From Candidatus Krumholzibacteriia bacterium (GTDB taxonomy: Bacteria > Krumholzibacteriota > Krumholzibacteriia > LZORAL124-64-63): a stretch of DNA of 64,000 bases. The stretch spans positions 1 through 64,000 of the forward strand of contig JADGDU010000024.1 of NCBI GenBank assembly GCA_016744705.1. The letters are read 5' to 3'. The first letter of the stretch is position 1. Every line of letters begins with the position of its first letter. The notes under the pieces are model-generated. The model made no database searches, was not told where the DNA came from, and was given only the letters and a program-made list of their open reading frames with translations. The position numbers and the translations under genes were made by a program. Of the stretch, positions 43,635 through 52,653 are shown piece by piece.

Positions 43635-45161
43635 AAATTCAAACGGCCTACTCCAGGTTGAAAAAAAGGACCGATCCGGCAACGTATCCCGCCGTGTTCC
43701 ATAGAGTCGATTCTGCATCACACGCACCGCATTAATGGGCGACATGGCAGGCCAGCATGCCTCCGTACTACCATCGCCCATGCGCAGCGCCAGGAGAATA
43801 CTGAACCTTTCCTGAGCTGCATCCTTTGAGGGTAATGCATCCTCCCACTGCAACAAAGAGGCTGGTCCGTGGTCTCCATGGACCAAAATGACACTAGGCC
43901 GCCCGTTGGCCAAAATGGCATCCACTGCCTTAAGTAAGCGATCGTTAACTGCCTCCACTTGGGCACAATAGGCCGTCCGGTATTGTTCCACACTGAGCCC
44001 CCCTTCATGCACAATGTGATCGCCATCGGCCATGGGCACAACGGACCCGGAGGTGGCGCTCACCGGTGCATAAACAAAAGGCGGATGGGGAGCCACAATG
44101 TGGGCAAAAGTGAAAGCCCGAGGTTGGGATCCCACCGGCACCGCCATATTTTCAAAGGTGAACTCCACCCTTTGCCGGTGCAGGATATTCCCGTAGCGAG
44201 ACTCTACCACATTGAGCACCGCATCCAATGGAGTCAAAGCCACCAAGGCCCGTTCAAATTCATTGAGGGAAATCGTGGGACTGAGAAACTCATCGGCATC
44301 CAGAATTTCTGTGGCGCTGTACCCGGTGGCAAAGGCCCGTAGCCAACCACCCTCCACCACTTTGGCACGCTGGTGAACCATGACCTTCAACCTGCGCGAC
44401 AGATGCCGTCGGTAAGCCCAGCCATCATTGTCGGCTGGAATCTCTCCGGCCAGATACTGTCCCGACATGGTGGCCAAAACAGAGAGCAGCGTCTGGGCAT
44501 AATTGCTGCGCGCACTGTCGGCAATACAAAATCCGCGCTGGCCTAGAGCTTCCAAAAATTGACTGTTATCCATACCGAAAAGCTGGTGCAAAATATCTGC
44601 ACGGGGATACCCATCCAGAACAATGTGATAGATATCTTCTGAAGGTTGTAAAACGGGTGCGATGATGCTGTCAGGGTGGTCCCCTTCCAAGCTCTTGAGA
44701 GGACTACGCGCCTCCTTCCACAACCCCATGCCAATGTTAAAAAGGGAAAAGCCCACCAAAGTAAGGCTCATGCCTTTGGCCCCGAGGGTGAGAAAGCGGA
44801 TTCCGGATGACGGCAGCCGCCCGCTCCGCAGAGAATAAGCCAATGCCCCCAGCAGAAATCCCCCCAGAGGCACCAGGACCCGGTGATGTTTCAAAACTTT
44901 CCCCACCCAACCTGACTCGGGCAGCAAGGCCAGAAATTGCCCGTATGTTCCCCAGAAGATGACCATGGCCGCAGCAAGCAAGGCTCCAGAAACAGCATCC
45001 TTTATCAACAAGCGGGCACACAACAGAGCCGCAAGTCCCATGAGCAGGGCAGCCACCAAAGAACGCCCTATGACCCCGATTGGTAAATTGGCACTATTAT
45101 GGGCATAAAGAAATAGAACTGGATAAAAGGCCAGGAGCAGGGGGTACCAGCGTTCGCGCAA
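43620..45161 (-). CDS. Membrane-anchored alkaline phosphatase/sulfatase-superfamily protein, 513 aa
   Basis: Five hydrophobic segments in residues 1-150 (WYPLLLAFYPVLFLYA, SLVAALLMGLAALLC and others) precede a soluble catalytic domain. That domain has IYHIVLDGYPRADIL (metal-binding Asp; the next Tyr-Pro-Arg replaces the usual T/C-x-S/T region), HIVAPHPPF and VILVHGDHGP (Asp-His pair). This arrangement is like LTA synthase, phosphoethanolamine or phosphoglycerol transferases and other enzymes that modify surface glycans. The nucleophile Thr/Cys is not obvious, so the activity is uncertain. It is monocistronic, convergent with tctA. Confidence 0.85.
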   Translation of the reverse strand: MRERWYPLLLAFYPVLFLYAHNSANLPIGVIGRSLVAALLMGLAALLCARLLIKDAVSGALLAAAMVIFWGTYGQFLALLPESGWVGKVLKHHRVLVPLGGFLLGALAYSLRSGRLPSSGIRFLTLGAKGMSLTLVGFSLFNIGMGLWKEARSPLKSLEGDHPDSIIAPVLQPSEDIYHIVLDGYPRADILHQLFGMDNSQFLEALGQRGFCIADSARSNYAQTLLSVLATMSGQYLAGEIPADNDGWAYRRHLSRRLKVMVHQRAKVVEGGWLRAFATGYSATEILDADEFLSPTISLNEFERALVALTPLDAVLNVVESRYGNILHRQRVEFTFENMAVPVGSQPRAFTFAHIVAPHPPFVYAPVSATSGSVVPMADGDHIVHEGGLSVEQYRTAYCAQVEAVNDRLLKAVDAILANGRPSVILVHGDHGPASLLQWEDALPSKDAAQERFSILLALRMGDGSTEACWPAMSPINAVRVMQNRLYGTRRDTLPDRSFFSTWSRPFEFVEIQ

Positions 45162-45438
45162 CTCACTCGCCCTCTCATGTTTGGGGAAGTCTTTTATAGT
45201 GGAACGGTCCTGTGAATTCTGATTCTGGAAACGTTAAGCCATCATCCATCTGGCGTCAATTAAGCAAGCCCAACAGGTTTCCAAAGGGCACTTGGCTATT
45301 CATTTGCCCATTGGCCTTGCCTTTTCTAACTCGATCCAAGGATTAGCATACAATTTAATGATTGACAATATCACCCTTCTTTCGATAGCCTGCCTTTGGG
45401 TTCAATCTATATTTCTGCCCCCTCAAGGAGTCTCCCCC

Positions 45439-46422
45439 ATGAAAAAATTTCTGATATTGAGTCTTTTGTTAGTTGTGACCATCAGCATGGCAGCCGTCTC
45501 CGGTGATGCCCAGGCCGCAAAGAAATTCAAAGCGAAAATCGGTGGCGGCCCCACTGGTGGCACTTTCAATACCTTCGCCAACGCCATGGCTGTCTACGTT
45601 CCCAAAAACATGGACGACATCAAACTTTCCGCGGTGGGTTCGGGAGGATCTGTTGAAAATGTGAAACGTGTCAGTTCCGGCGAAAGCAATTTCGGTCTGT
45701 GCTACGCCGTAGACAGCGCTCTGGGCCGCGGTGGTAAACTGCCTAAGGATGACAAACAATATGAGGGAACCATGGCCCTGGGTTTCCTGTACGGTGCACC
45801 GGCCCAGCTGGTGGTTCGTGCCGACAGTGGCATCAACACCGCCAAAGACCTCATCGGCAAACGCGTGGCAGTGGGAAATGCCGGCAGTGGCGCTTCAGCC
45901 AGTGCTGAACGCTTTTTCCGTCATCTGGGAGTTTGGGAGAACTTCAAGCCTCAATTCCTGGGTTACTCTGCGGCGGCCAGCGCCTTCAAAGATGGCAAGA
46001 TTGACGCTTTCTGGGTTCTCGTGGGATTTCCCAACCGTTCCATCATCGAAGCCAGTGTTCAGGTTGACATCCGCCTGATTGACGTGGGCGCCGACGCTGC
46101 CCAGTTCGGTTTTTATGATGCCTACGCCTACATCCCGGTGACTATTCCAGCCGGTACCTACGGCGATGATATGCCTGCATGCAGCACCTTCCAGGATGCA
46201 ACATTTCTGTGTGCCAACAATGAAGTTCCCACCGATGTGGTTTACAACATTATGAGCACCCTCTGGAGTGAAGACGGCATGGCTGCCATGGTGTCCGCCA
46301 AAAAGACATTCAAAACCATGACTTTGGAAAATGCCTTTGATGGTGCCTCCATCCCTCTGCACCCCGGCGCTGTGAAATTCTGGGAAGAACAAGGAAAATC
46401 CGTCCCGGCCAACTTGAAATAG
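45439..46422 (+). CDS. TAXI-family TRAP solute-binding protein, 327 aa
   Basis: The start at MKKFLILSLLLV has AAGGAG eight bases upstream. Signal peptide to about residue 26 (AQA). The TAXI signature is KIGGGPTGGTFNTFANAMA, with VGSGGSVENVKRV and a C-terminal PLHPGAVKFWEEQG. It is periplasmic, delivering its ligand (often glutamate or small acids; unknown here) to the TRAP permease. The large permease follows after a terminator-like hairpin, so the binding protein should be made in excess. Confidence 0.94.
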   Translation: MKKFLILSLLLVVTISMAAVSGDAQAAKKFKAKIGGGPTGGTFNTFANAMAVYVPKNMDDIKLSAVGSGGSVENVKRVSSGESNFGLCYAVDSALGRGGKLPKDDKQYEGTMALGFLYGAPAQLVVRADSGINTAKDLIGKRVAVGNAGSGASASAERFFRHLGVWENFKPQFLGYSAAASAFKDGKIDAFWVLVGFPNRSIIEASVQVDIRLIDVGADAAQFGFYDAYAYIPVTIPAGTYGDDMPACSTFQDATFLCANNEVPTDVVYNIMSTLWSEDGMAAMVSAKKTFKTMTLENAFDGASIPLHPGAVKFWEEQGKSVPANLK

Positions 46423-46449
46423 CGGACACGCTCTGTTGTGACAATTGTG

Positions 46450-46482
46450 CGGGGAGGGGGTTAATTCTCCCTCCCCGTTTTT
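46450..46482 (+). terminator. Intercistronic terminator-like hairpin in the TAXI-TRAP operon
   Basis: The stem cggggaggg/ccctccccg (46450-46458 with 46469-46477) is followed by five T residues. It lies between the binding protein and the permease, 16 bases before the permease start, which suggests partial termination setting their ratio. Confidence 0.75.
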
Positions 46483-46498
46483 ATAAAGAGAGAGTTCC

Positions 46499-48610
46499 AT
46501 GACCGAAAAAGATCAACCCACACCTCCAGAACCTGAACTGGAAGAAGCCAATCAGGAAATCCTCGATGAATTGATGGAAAAGGATGCTAAGACCGGCCGG
46601 GAATTAAAAAACTTCTGGTACTGGTTGACCTCTGCTCTCGGCATTTTCATGGTGATGTTCTATGTCTACAACGCAGGTGTCCTTCCCGTGGACACCCAGT
46701 ACTTTCTGGGTGTTTATGTGATGCTCACTTTTGTTCTGGTTTTCCTCAACTACCCCATGACCAACAATTCCCGCTTTGATCGGCCCAGCCTTTCCGACTT
46801 GGCCTTAGCTCTCCTATCGGTAGCGGTGGTGGGTTATTGGATTGTGGAATACGAAAATCTCAATTACCGCATGGGCAGTGAAACCAATCTGGATACTTTG
46901 GTAGCCACACTGGGTATCGCCATTTCCCTGGAAGCGGCCCGCCGTGTGCTGGGCATGGCCATGACCATGGCCGGAGTTGGCTTTCTAGCCTATCTGCTAT
47001 TAGGAAACCTGATGGAAGATGTTCCCGTGCTGGACGCCTTTGCCCATGATGGCTTCCGCATCACCCGGGCCCTCAATTTTCTGTTCTATAACCAGGACGG
47101 AATATTCGGAATCATGGCCAACGTACTGGTCAGTTACGTGATTCTGTTCATCTTCTTCGGGGCCTTCCTAAAAGCCTCCGGTGCCAGCAAATTCTTCATA
47201 GATGTGCCCCTGGCTCTGGTTGGCAATAGCGTCGGCGGACCAGCCAAAGTGGCTGTGATTGCCTCGGGCTTTTTTGGCTCCGTTTCCGGTTCGGCCATCG
47301 CCAACACCGTATCCACTGGCGCCTTCACCATCCCCATGATGAAAAAAGCAGGCTTCCGCCCCCATGTGGCCGGTGCCATTGAACCCTCAGCCTCCATCGG
47401 TGGTATGTTCATGCCTCCCATCATGGGCGCCGGCGGCTTCCTCATGGCCGAAATGACGGAAATTGCCTACGTGGATATTATGAAAATGGCTATCTTTCCG
47501 GCCATCATGTATTTCCTCTCGGTTTTTGTGATGATCCACTACGAAGCCAAACGTTATGGCCTGTACGGCATCAATGAACCCGATGCCCCCTCCGCTGGCG
47601 AAATCCTAAAAAAAGAATGGTTCCTGGTGACGCCGTTGGTGCTCATTGTGGTGCTCATGCTGGTGGGCAAGTCGGCTGGATATGCGGCGGTGCTGGCCAT
47701 CGTCAGTTGTGTGGTGGTCAGCTGGTTCACTCCCGACAATAAAATGGGCTGGCGTGAAATTCGCGATGCCATGATTGAAGGAGCCCGCAATACCCTGATC
47801 ATTGGCGCCACCGTGGGTGTCATCGGCATCATCGTCGGCACCATCAGCCTTTCGGGTATCGGCCTCAAATTCTCTGACATCATCATAAGCCTTTCCGGTG
47901 GCTATCTGCCGGTGGCCATTCTCCTCATCGGTGTGGCCTCGTTGGTTTTGGGTATGGGTGTGCCGGTGACGGCGGCCTACCTGATCACTGCTGTGCTGAC
48001 CGTGGGGTCTGTCTCCAACATGATCGCCATGCAACATTTTGGCATGCCTTTGGCCGACATGGAAATCACCAGGGGGATGGTCGAGAATGTGGCCTGGGTG
48101 ATGATCTCATCTCACATGATTGTCTACTGGTTCAGCCAGGATTCCAACATTACACCGCCAGTGTGCGTGGCCGCTTATGCCGGCGCCGCCATCGCCGGAG
48201 CCGATCCCTGGAAGACCGGTTGGACAAGCTTCAAGTTTGCCAAATTCCTCTACATCGGGCCGTTCCTCTTTGCCTATAGCAAGGGCTTCCTGCTCAATGG
48301 AACTCCTCTTGAAGTGATCATGACCTTTGTGACCATCACCATGGCCACCATTGCCTTTGGCAGTTTAACCATGGGGTACTTATCCTGCGGTATGAACATT
48401 CCTGAATGGGTGATCATGGCCATCGCCACTATCATTCTGTTCTTCCCCCATGTGGTGCACAAGGTTGGGCTTGATCTGCCAGATTTGGCCATTGATGCCT
48501 TGGGTATAGTCCTTTGGGGTGTGGTCTTCCTGATGCAGAAGGCTCGTATCAGCAATGACCCCTCCCTTACTTTGCCCATTCATGAAAGAAAGAAACTGCA
48601 GAGTGCCTGA
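46499..48610 (+). CDS. TRAP transporter fused permease (DctQ-DctM type, TAXI class), 703 aa
   Basis: A charged N-terminal 35 residues is followed by four small-subunit membrane helices and then about twelve large-subunit helices. TRAP-M motifs include FGSVSGSAIANTVSTGAFTI, FRPHVAGAIEPSASIGGMFM and PPIMGAGGFLMAE, and near the end QDSNITPPVCVAAYAGA. It is a sodium-coupled inner-membrane importer. A purine-rich GAGAG RBS precedes the ATG. Single-polypeptide QM fusion is normal for TAXI-TRAP systems. Confidence 0.94.
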   Translation: MTEKDQPTPPEPELEEANQEILDELMEKDAKTGRELKNFWYWLTSALGIFMVMFYVYNAGVLPVDTQYFLGVYVMLTFVLVFLNYPMTNNSRFDRPSLSDLALALLSVAVVGYWIVEYENLNYRMGSETNLDTLVATLGIAISLEAARRVLGMAMTMAGVGFLAYLLLGNLMEDVPVLDAFAHDGFRITRALNFLFYNQDGIFGIMANVLVSYVILFIFFGAFLKASGASKFFIDVPLALVGNSVGGPAKVAVIASGFFGSVSGSAIANTVSTGAFTIPMMKKAGFRPHVAGAIEPSASIGGMFMPPIMGAGGFLMAEMTEIAYVDIMKMAIFPAIMYFLSVFVMIHYEAKRYGLYGINEPDAPSAGEILKKEWFLVTPLVLIVVLMLVGKSAGYAAVLAIVSCVVVSWFTPDNKMGWREIRDAMIEGARNTLIIGATVGVIGIIVGTISLSGIGLKFSDIIISLSGGYLPVAILLIGVASLVLGMGVPVTAAYLITAVLTVGSVSNMIAMQHFGMPLADMEITRGMVENVAWVMISSHMIVYWFSQDSNITPPVCVAAYAGAAIAGADPWKTGWTSFKFAKFLYIGPFLFAYSKGFLLNGTPLEVIMTFVTITMATIAFGSLTMGYLSCGMNIPEWVIMAIATIILFFPHVVHKVGLDLPDLAIDALGIVLWGVVFLMQKARISNDPSLTLPIHERKKLQSA

Positions 48611-48630
48611 TATTTCGCATGAGATGGATA

Positions 48631-48672
48631 AAAAAAAATCCCCCGAGTGCTTTCACTCGGGGGATTTTTTAT
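48631..48672. terminator. Bidirectional terminator
   Basis: The 13-bp stem aatcccccgagtg/cactcgggggatt (48637-48649 with 48654-48666), loop cttt, is flanked by an A-run and a T-run. It serves the TRAP operon and the minus-strand gene at 48683. Confidence 0.93.
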
Positions 48673-48682
48673 TACCTGCGAA

Positions 48683-49138
48683 TTATCGGTCCAGAACCAT
48701 CCGCTTCAGAAAAACCGATTCATCTGTTTTCATCATAAGGAAATAAGTTCCGTCCGGAGCATCTTGGCCATCCTTGCGGCAACCATCCCACCATGTTTGA
48801 TGAGAACCACCAACCAGGGTAGCATCCACCAAGGGGGCAATCACCTGGCCTTGCTGGTCGTAAATACAAAGGGCCACCTGCTGGGGCGCGTCCAGGCTAT
48901 AGGCGATGCTGCCCAAGCGATCATCAGAAGGGCAACAGACCGCCAGCAATTCAGTCTTCTCGGCATTGTCTGGGTAATGATGGTCCCCAATAAAAGCCCC
49001 CACCAAGGACGCTTGGTCCAAATCAGTGGCAGACTCAAGTTTATCCAAAGCCATAGCCGCCGAGGGCACCATACAGGCCAGCATTAGAGCACCGAGCAAC
49101 AGCATTAATTTATTTTCCAAACCTGCGGTCATGTTCAT
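48683..49138 (-). CDS. Small secreted protein with FlgD/T9SS-like beta domain, 151 aa
   Basis: It has a signal peptide to about residue 31 (SAAMALD). After a short linker, residues 60-151 resemble the FlgD-Ig/T9SS-sorting-like beta domain seen at the end of the M30 peptidase at 50909: a strand QQVALCIYDQQGQVIAPLVD, GSHQTWWDGCRKDGQDAPDG then TYFLMMKTDESVFLKRMVL. Here that domain is nearly the whole mature protein. Two Cys pairs (CC and C...C) may form disulfides. Function unknown; probably exported or surface-attached. Confidence 0.75.
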   Translation of the reverse strand: MNMTAGLENKLMLLLGALMLACMVPSAAMALDKLESATDLDQASLVGAFIGDHHYPDNAEKTELLAVCCPSDDRLGSIAYSLDAPQQVALCIYDQQGQVIAPLVDATLVGGSHQTWWDGCRKDGQDAPDGTYFLMMKTDESVFLKRMVLDR

Positions 49139-49240
49139 CCCAAAAAAGTTTTATAGTCTGCCAGTGAGAAGTCCATTGGCTGAAAGACAGTCATTATCTT
49201 ACTGATATTGTCCTCTATTGGCAAATGGACCCACGATCTC

Positions 49241-50752
49241 CTAGGCATTCATATCATTCCAACGCCGCGCCATGCGTGCAAAAACCACCAATGCAATGAT
49301 GGCCACCACTCCAATGGCGGCGAAAGGCAGCCAGACTTTGTACTGGGGATTGTAAGTGTTCCACAGCAACTCCGTAGCCGCCACAGGATCCAGCCCGGTG
49401 ACTTCGCACATTTGCCCGAACGCTTCGGTGCGCGATACTCCCAGCAGATTATCCAGGGAGGCCACTTTGCCATCCCAGATTTTCCCGTCGGCGAAACCTG
49501 TATGCTCGGCCAGATACTTCTGGGCCAGCACGGCTTTTTCGCCAAAATTTCCGTAGAAATATCCCTGCATTTTTGCGCCTATCATTCCCCCAATGCCCAC
49601 GGGAATATTCACATAGCCCAGGTACAGGCCTTTTTTCCCGGGAGGAGCGATCAGGCCCAGGTATTCATTCTTTTTGGGACCGGTGAGCATCTCGCCCAAA
49701 CTGAATCCCACCACGCCCAGGAGAAAGACTCCGCCCACATTGGTCAATCCACCAATCAGAACGCCAGCCGTGGCCATGCACATGCCGATGACCATGGATT
49801 CCAAAGTGCGCAGCTTGCGCACAAACCAACTGATGGGAATGACCAGCAGCACAATGAGCACGGCATTCAGGTTCATCAGAATTTCCTGAGGCACCATCAG
49901 ACCGCGATCTGTTTGGTACACCCAGTTGTCTGGAAATGGTGTGGAGAGAAAGAAATTAGCCACTCCCTGGCTATCGTTCCAATCGGTCAGGAAGTTGGGT
50001 TGCAAATCCCACAAGGTGTACATCATCAGCCAGAAACAACTCATGATGAGCAGCCATGTGATCAACCGCGCATCCCCCAGGTTTTTCAGGGTGTTGATCA
50101 TGACCTGGCCCGGCGAATCGGTTTTGTTGGCACCGCTGGAAAAATCTTTGAAGGTGAAAAGCATGAGATAGTTCAGAGACATGGTGGCTGCTGCAATGTA
50201 GAACAAGGCCGGCCAACCCAGGTCGGTGCGTACAAAGCGAGCCAGAATGGGACCGATGGCTGCGCCCACGTTCACAACCCAGTAGAAAATGCCCCAGCCC
50301 ATACTACTCTTATCAGGCGTGATATTCTGGGCCAGAGATCCTTGCAAAGATGGCTTGAAAAAAGCCGTTCCCGTAGCCAACACCACAATGGCCATGGTGA
50401 ACCCGAAGAAGGTGGTCTGGGTGGCCATGAGGAGATAACCCATCACGTTGAGAGTGATGGCAAAGAACAGGGTTTTCTTGTACCCATAACGATCGGCATA
50501 GCCGCCGGTAAAGGTTGGCAATACCGATTGGAAGGCAAACCAAACCAGATAGATAGTCCCTTTGTCAGCCGCCGTCAGATGCAGCCCACCCGGATCGTCG
50601 GCCTGCATGATGTAGATGGCCACCACCGAACGCACCAGGTAATAAGCCAGGCGCTCGAACATTTCCACACCGTTGAGCATCCAATAGCCCATGGTGAAAC
50701 CGAGAAACGACTTGCGGCCCGCCAAGGGGTCATCAGTTTGCAAATTGGACAT
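49241..50752 (-). CDS. POT/PTR-family peptide transporter-like MFS permease, 503 aa
   Basis: Twelve or more membrane segments. The POT-like start motif is seen in NGVEMFERLAYYLVRSVVAIYI, with GGYADRYGYKKTLFFA as the MFS loop 2-3 signature and IFYWVVNVGAAIGP in helix 5. A second conserved block is QPNFLTDWND. An extra segment near residue 430 (HTGFADGKIWDGKVASLDN) lies between the last helices. It is probably a proton-coupled oligopeptide importer, although the family also contains nitrate and other carriers. Monocistronic. Confidence 0.88.
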   Translation of the reverse strand: MSNLQTDDPLAGRKSFLGFTMGYWMLNGVEMFERLAYYLVRSVVAIYIMQADDPGGLHLTAADKGTIYLVWFAFQSVLPTFTGGYADRYGYKKTLFFAITLNVMGYLLMATQTTFFGFTMAIVVLATGTAFFKPSLQGSLAQNITPDKSSMGWGIFYWVVNVGAAIGPILARFVRTDLGWPALFYIAAATMSLNYLMLFTFKDFSSGANKTDSPGQVMINTLKNLGDARLITWLLIMSCFWLMMYTLWDLQPNFLTDWNDSQGVANFFLSTPFPDNWVYQTDRGLMVPQEILMNLNAVLIVLLVIPISWFVRKLRTLESMVIGMCMATAGVLIGGLTNVGGVFLLGVVGFSLGEMLTGPKKNEYLGLIAPPGKKGLYLGYVNIPVGIGGMIGAKMQGYFYGNFGEKAVLAQKYLAEHTGFADGKIWDGKVASLDNLLGVSRTEAFGQMCEVTGLDPVAATELLWNTYNPQYKVWLPFAAIGVVAIIALVVFARMARRWNDMNA

Positions 50753-50908
50753 GAGTAGGGAGGGCCTTTCGGATCGGGTATGGATTGATGGCCAGCATTA
50801 TAACAAATCCTACTCAATAAATCAGCATTCAATCGGAAGTGCCGTAATCCTGACAATGTGTTAATCTGATATTTCCAATCAATCCATTCCGTTCTGGAGG
50901 GAACTTTT

Positions 50909-52576
50909 ATGAAAATGCTATACATCAAACACAGCACCTGGGTGTTCGTGGCGCTGGCCCTGCTATGGTTGGGCACCACCAGTGAAGCCCTGGCCATACA
51001 CTGTCCCAACTCTCAATTGCCCAAACCCACCGAAGATTTCGCCATCACCCAGGCCAAACTGGAAGCCCAGGGCCTGTGGCAAAAGAACCGCTCCGTCCCC
51101 GACGATCCCCAGTTGGGCGACACCTGGGACTGGTACATCTGGGACCTGGGCGGCATGCCAGTGGCCAACCTCAAGCCCTGCACCATCCGCGGCGAAGGCA
51201 CCAATGTCTTTGTGGTGGTGGATGATGAACAGTGGAATGTCGGGGGTATGGATCAGGACGCGGTGAACCGCATTGTAGATCACTTCGACAACCAAAGTGT
51301 GGGCTCCTTTCCTGACCAGGGCATTTGGGAATTGAACACCTCCCACTTTGGCGATCCGCCCAATAACCTTGATGGCACCGAAAAAATTTTCCTGTTGTAT
51401 TACGAATTCAACATATCTAGCGATGGTTTCTTTTGGGCATTTGATCAATACCCGGACGGCACCCAGGCCTGGGCCAGCAACGAAGCGGACGTCATCTACA
51501 TGGCCACCGACAATGGTGACCCCGGTGGCGATTACATGCTGGCAGTCATGGCTCACGAATTCCAGCATCTCATCCAATTCAACACCGATCAGAATGAAGA
51601 TTCCTGGGTCAACGAAGGGCTCAGCGAATTGGCCATGTGGTTGTTTGGAAACCCCGACAGCATCAGCAGTTTCAACAACAACACCGACAACAATCTGACG
51701 GTATGGAATGGCAACTGGGCCGACTACATAAAAACCTACTTGTGGACCCTCTACCTTTACGAACAGTACGGCGGGCAGCAACTCATCCATGCCATCAGCC
51801 ACAACCCCGCCAACGGCATGGATGGGTACCGAGATTCCATCGCCAACCTTGGTGGCAGTCCCGACATGGGCGACATCCTTGGCGACTGGTCCCTGGCCAA
51901 TTTCCTGGACGATACCACCATCGGTGACGGTCGGTACGGCTACCAGGGGGATGAAATGCCCTTGTTTTGGGCCTGGCGCATCCACTCCGCCTCGCCCGCC
52001 AGTGGAACCGGAACCATCAGTGGCTGGGCTGGGGAGAGCGCCCGCTTACTGAATTTGGATCAACCTGTGCAAGTCAGCTTCGATGGCATTGATAGCCGTG
52101 ATTTTCGGGTCTTTGTTTCAGCCAAAGGGCCGGGACTTCCCACCATCGTCCAACAGATTCAGTTGGATGATGAGAATATGGGTATCATTAACCAGGGCCT
52201 GTATGGCTATAACGAAGCGGTGCTAACAGTCTGCAATGTTCAGTCATCCGCCACTGCCAGCTACACCTATGCCTCTGATATTTATGTGGTGCCAGTGCCG
52301 GATATGGACGTTGCCACGTCTCCTTTGACGGTTCATCCCAACCCTTTCAATCCGCAGACGGAGTTGAGCTTCACCCTGGCCGATGAAGCTTCAGGCCGGG
52401 TGTTGATCCATGATAGCCGGGGGCATTTGGTGCAGGTTATTTATGATGGTGTGATGAGTGCCGGCCAACAAAGCTTCCGCTGGAATGCCCGTGGTTTTGC
52501 CAGTGGTGTGTATTTCAGCAGTTTGGAAATTGGCGGGGCCGTGCAGTCGGTGAAGAAACTGACCTTGGTTCAATAA
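50909..52576 (+). CDS. Secreted M30-like zinc metallopeptidase with FlgD/T9SS-like C-terminal domain, 555 aa
   Basis: GGAGGG lies seven bases before the ATG. Signal peptide to about residue 29 (TSEALA). The catalytic domain has a zinc motif MAHEFQHLIQFNTD with the third ligand or catalytic Glu in WVNEGLSELAMWL, as in hyicolysin-type M30 peptidases. The C-terminal ~85 residues (LTVHPNPFNPQTELSFTLAD, then GRVLIHDSRGHLVQ and GVYFSSLEI) form the FlgD-Ig/T9SS-sorting-type domain, indicating export to the cell surface. Monocistronic with its own terminator. Confidence 0.92.
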   Translation: MKMLYIKHSTWVFVALALLWLGTTSEALAIHCPNSQLPKPTEDFAITQAKLEAQGLWQKNRSVPDDPQLGDTWDWYIWDLGGMPVANLKPCTIRGEGTNVFVVVDDEQWNVGGMDQDAVNRIVDHFDNQSVGSFPDQGIWELNTSHFGDPPNNLDGTEKIFLLYYEFNISSDGFFWAFDQYPDGTQAWASNEADVIYMATDNGDPGGDYMLAVMAHEFQHLIQFNTDQNEDSWVNEGLSELAMWLFGNPDSISSFNNNTDNNLTVWNGNWADYIKTYLWTLYLYEQYGGQQLIHAISHNPANGMDGYRDSIANLGGSPDMGDILGDWSLANFLDDTTIGDGRYGYQGDEMPLFWAWRIHSASPASGTGTISGWAGESARLLNLDQPVQVSFDGIDSRDFRVFVSAKGPGLPTIVQQIQLDDENMGIINQGLYGYNEAVLTVCNVQSSATASYTYASDIYVVPVPDMDVATSPLTVHPNPFNPQTELSFTLADEASGRVLIHDSRGHLVQVIYDGVMSAGQQSFRWNARGFASGVYFSSLEIGGAVQSVKKLTLVQ

Positions 52577-52590
52577 CTCTTTCATGATCG

Positions 52591-52622
52591 ATCCCCCTGG
52601 CAGGAACTGCAGGGGGATTTTA
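52591..52622 (+). terminator. Terminator of the M30 peptidase
   Basis: The stem atccccctg/cagggggat (52591-52599 with 52610-52618) is followed by TTTTATT on the plus strand, 14 bases past the stop. Confidence 0.8.
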
Positions 52623-52653
52623 TTGCCTGATCCAAATACTAGATATCAAGTTT

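Noticed and set aside
49208..50758. 516-aa plus-strand ORF opposite the POT/MFS gene.
   Set aside because: It is the mirror of a convincing membrane transporter; the product is His/Gln-rich with no domain. The frame is open only because of the codon bias of the real gene.
50963..51985. 340-aa minus-strand ORF across the M30 peptidase.
   Set aside because: It lies opposite a gene with signal peptide, zinc motif and a good RBS; its Gly/Val/Ile text is antisense composition.
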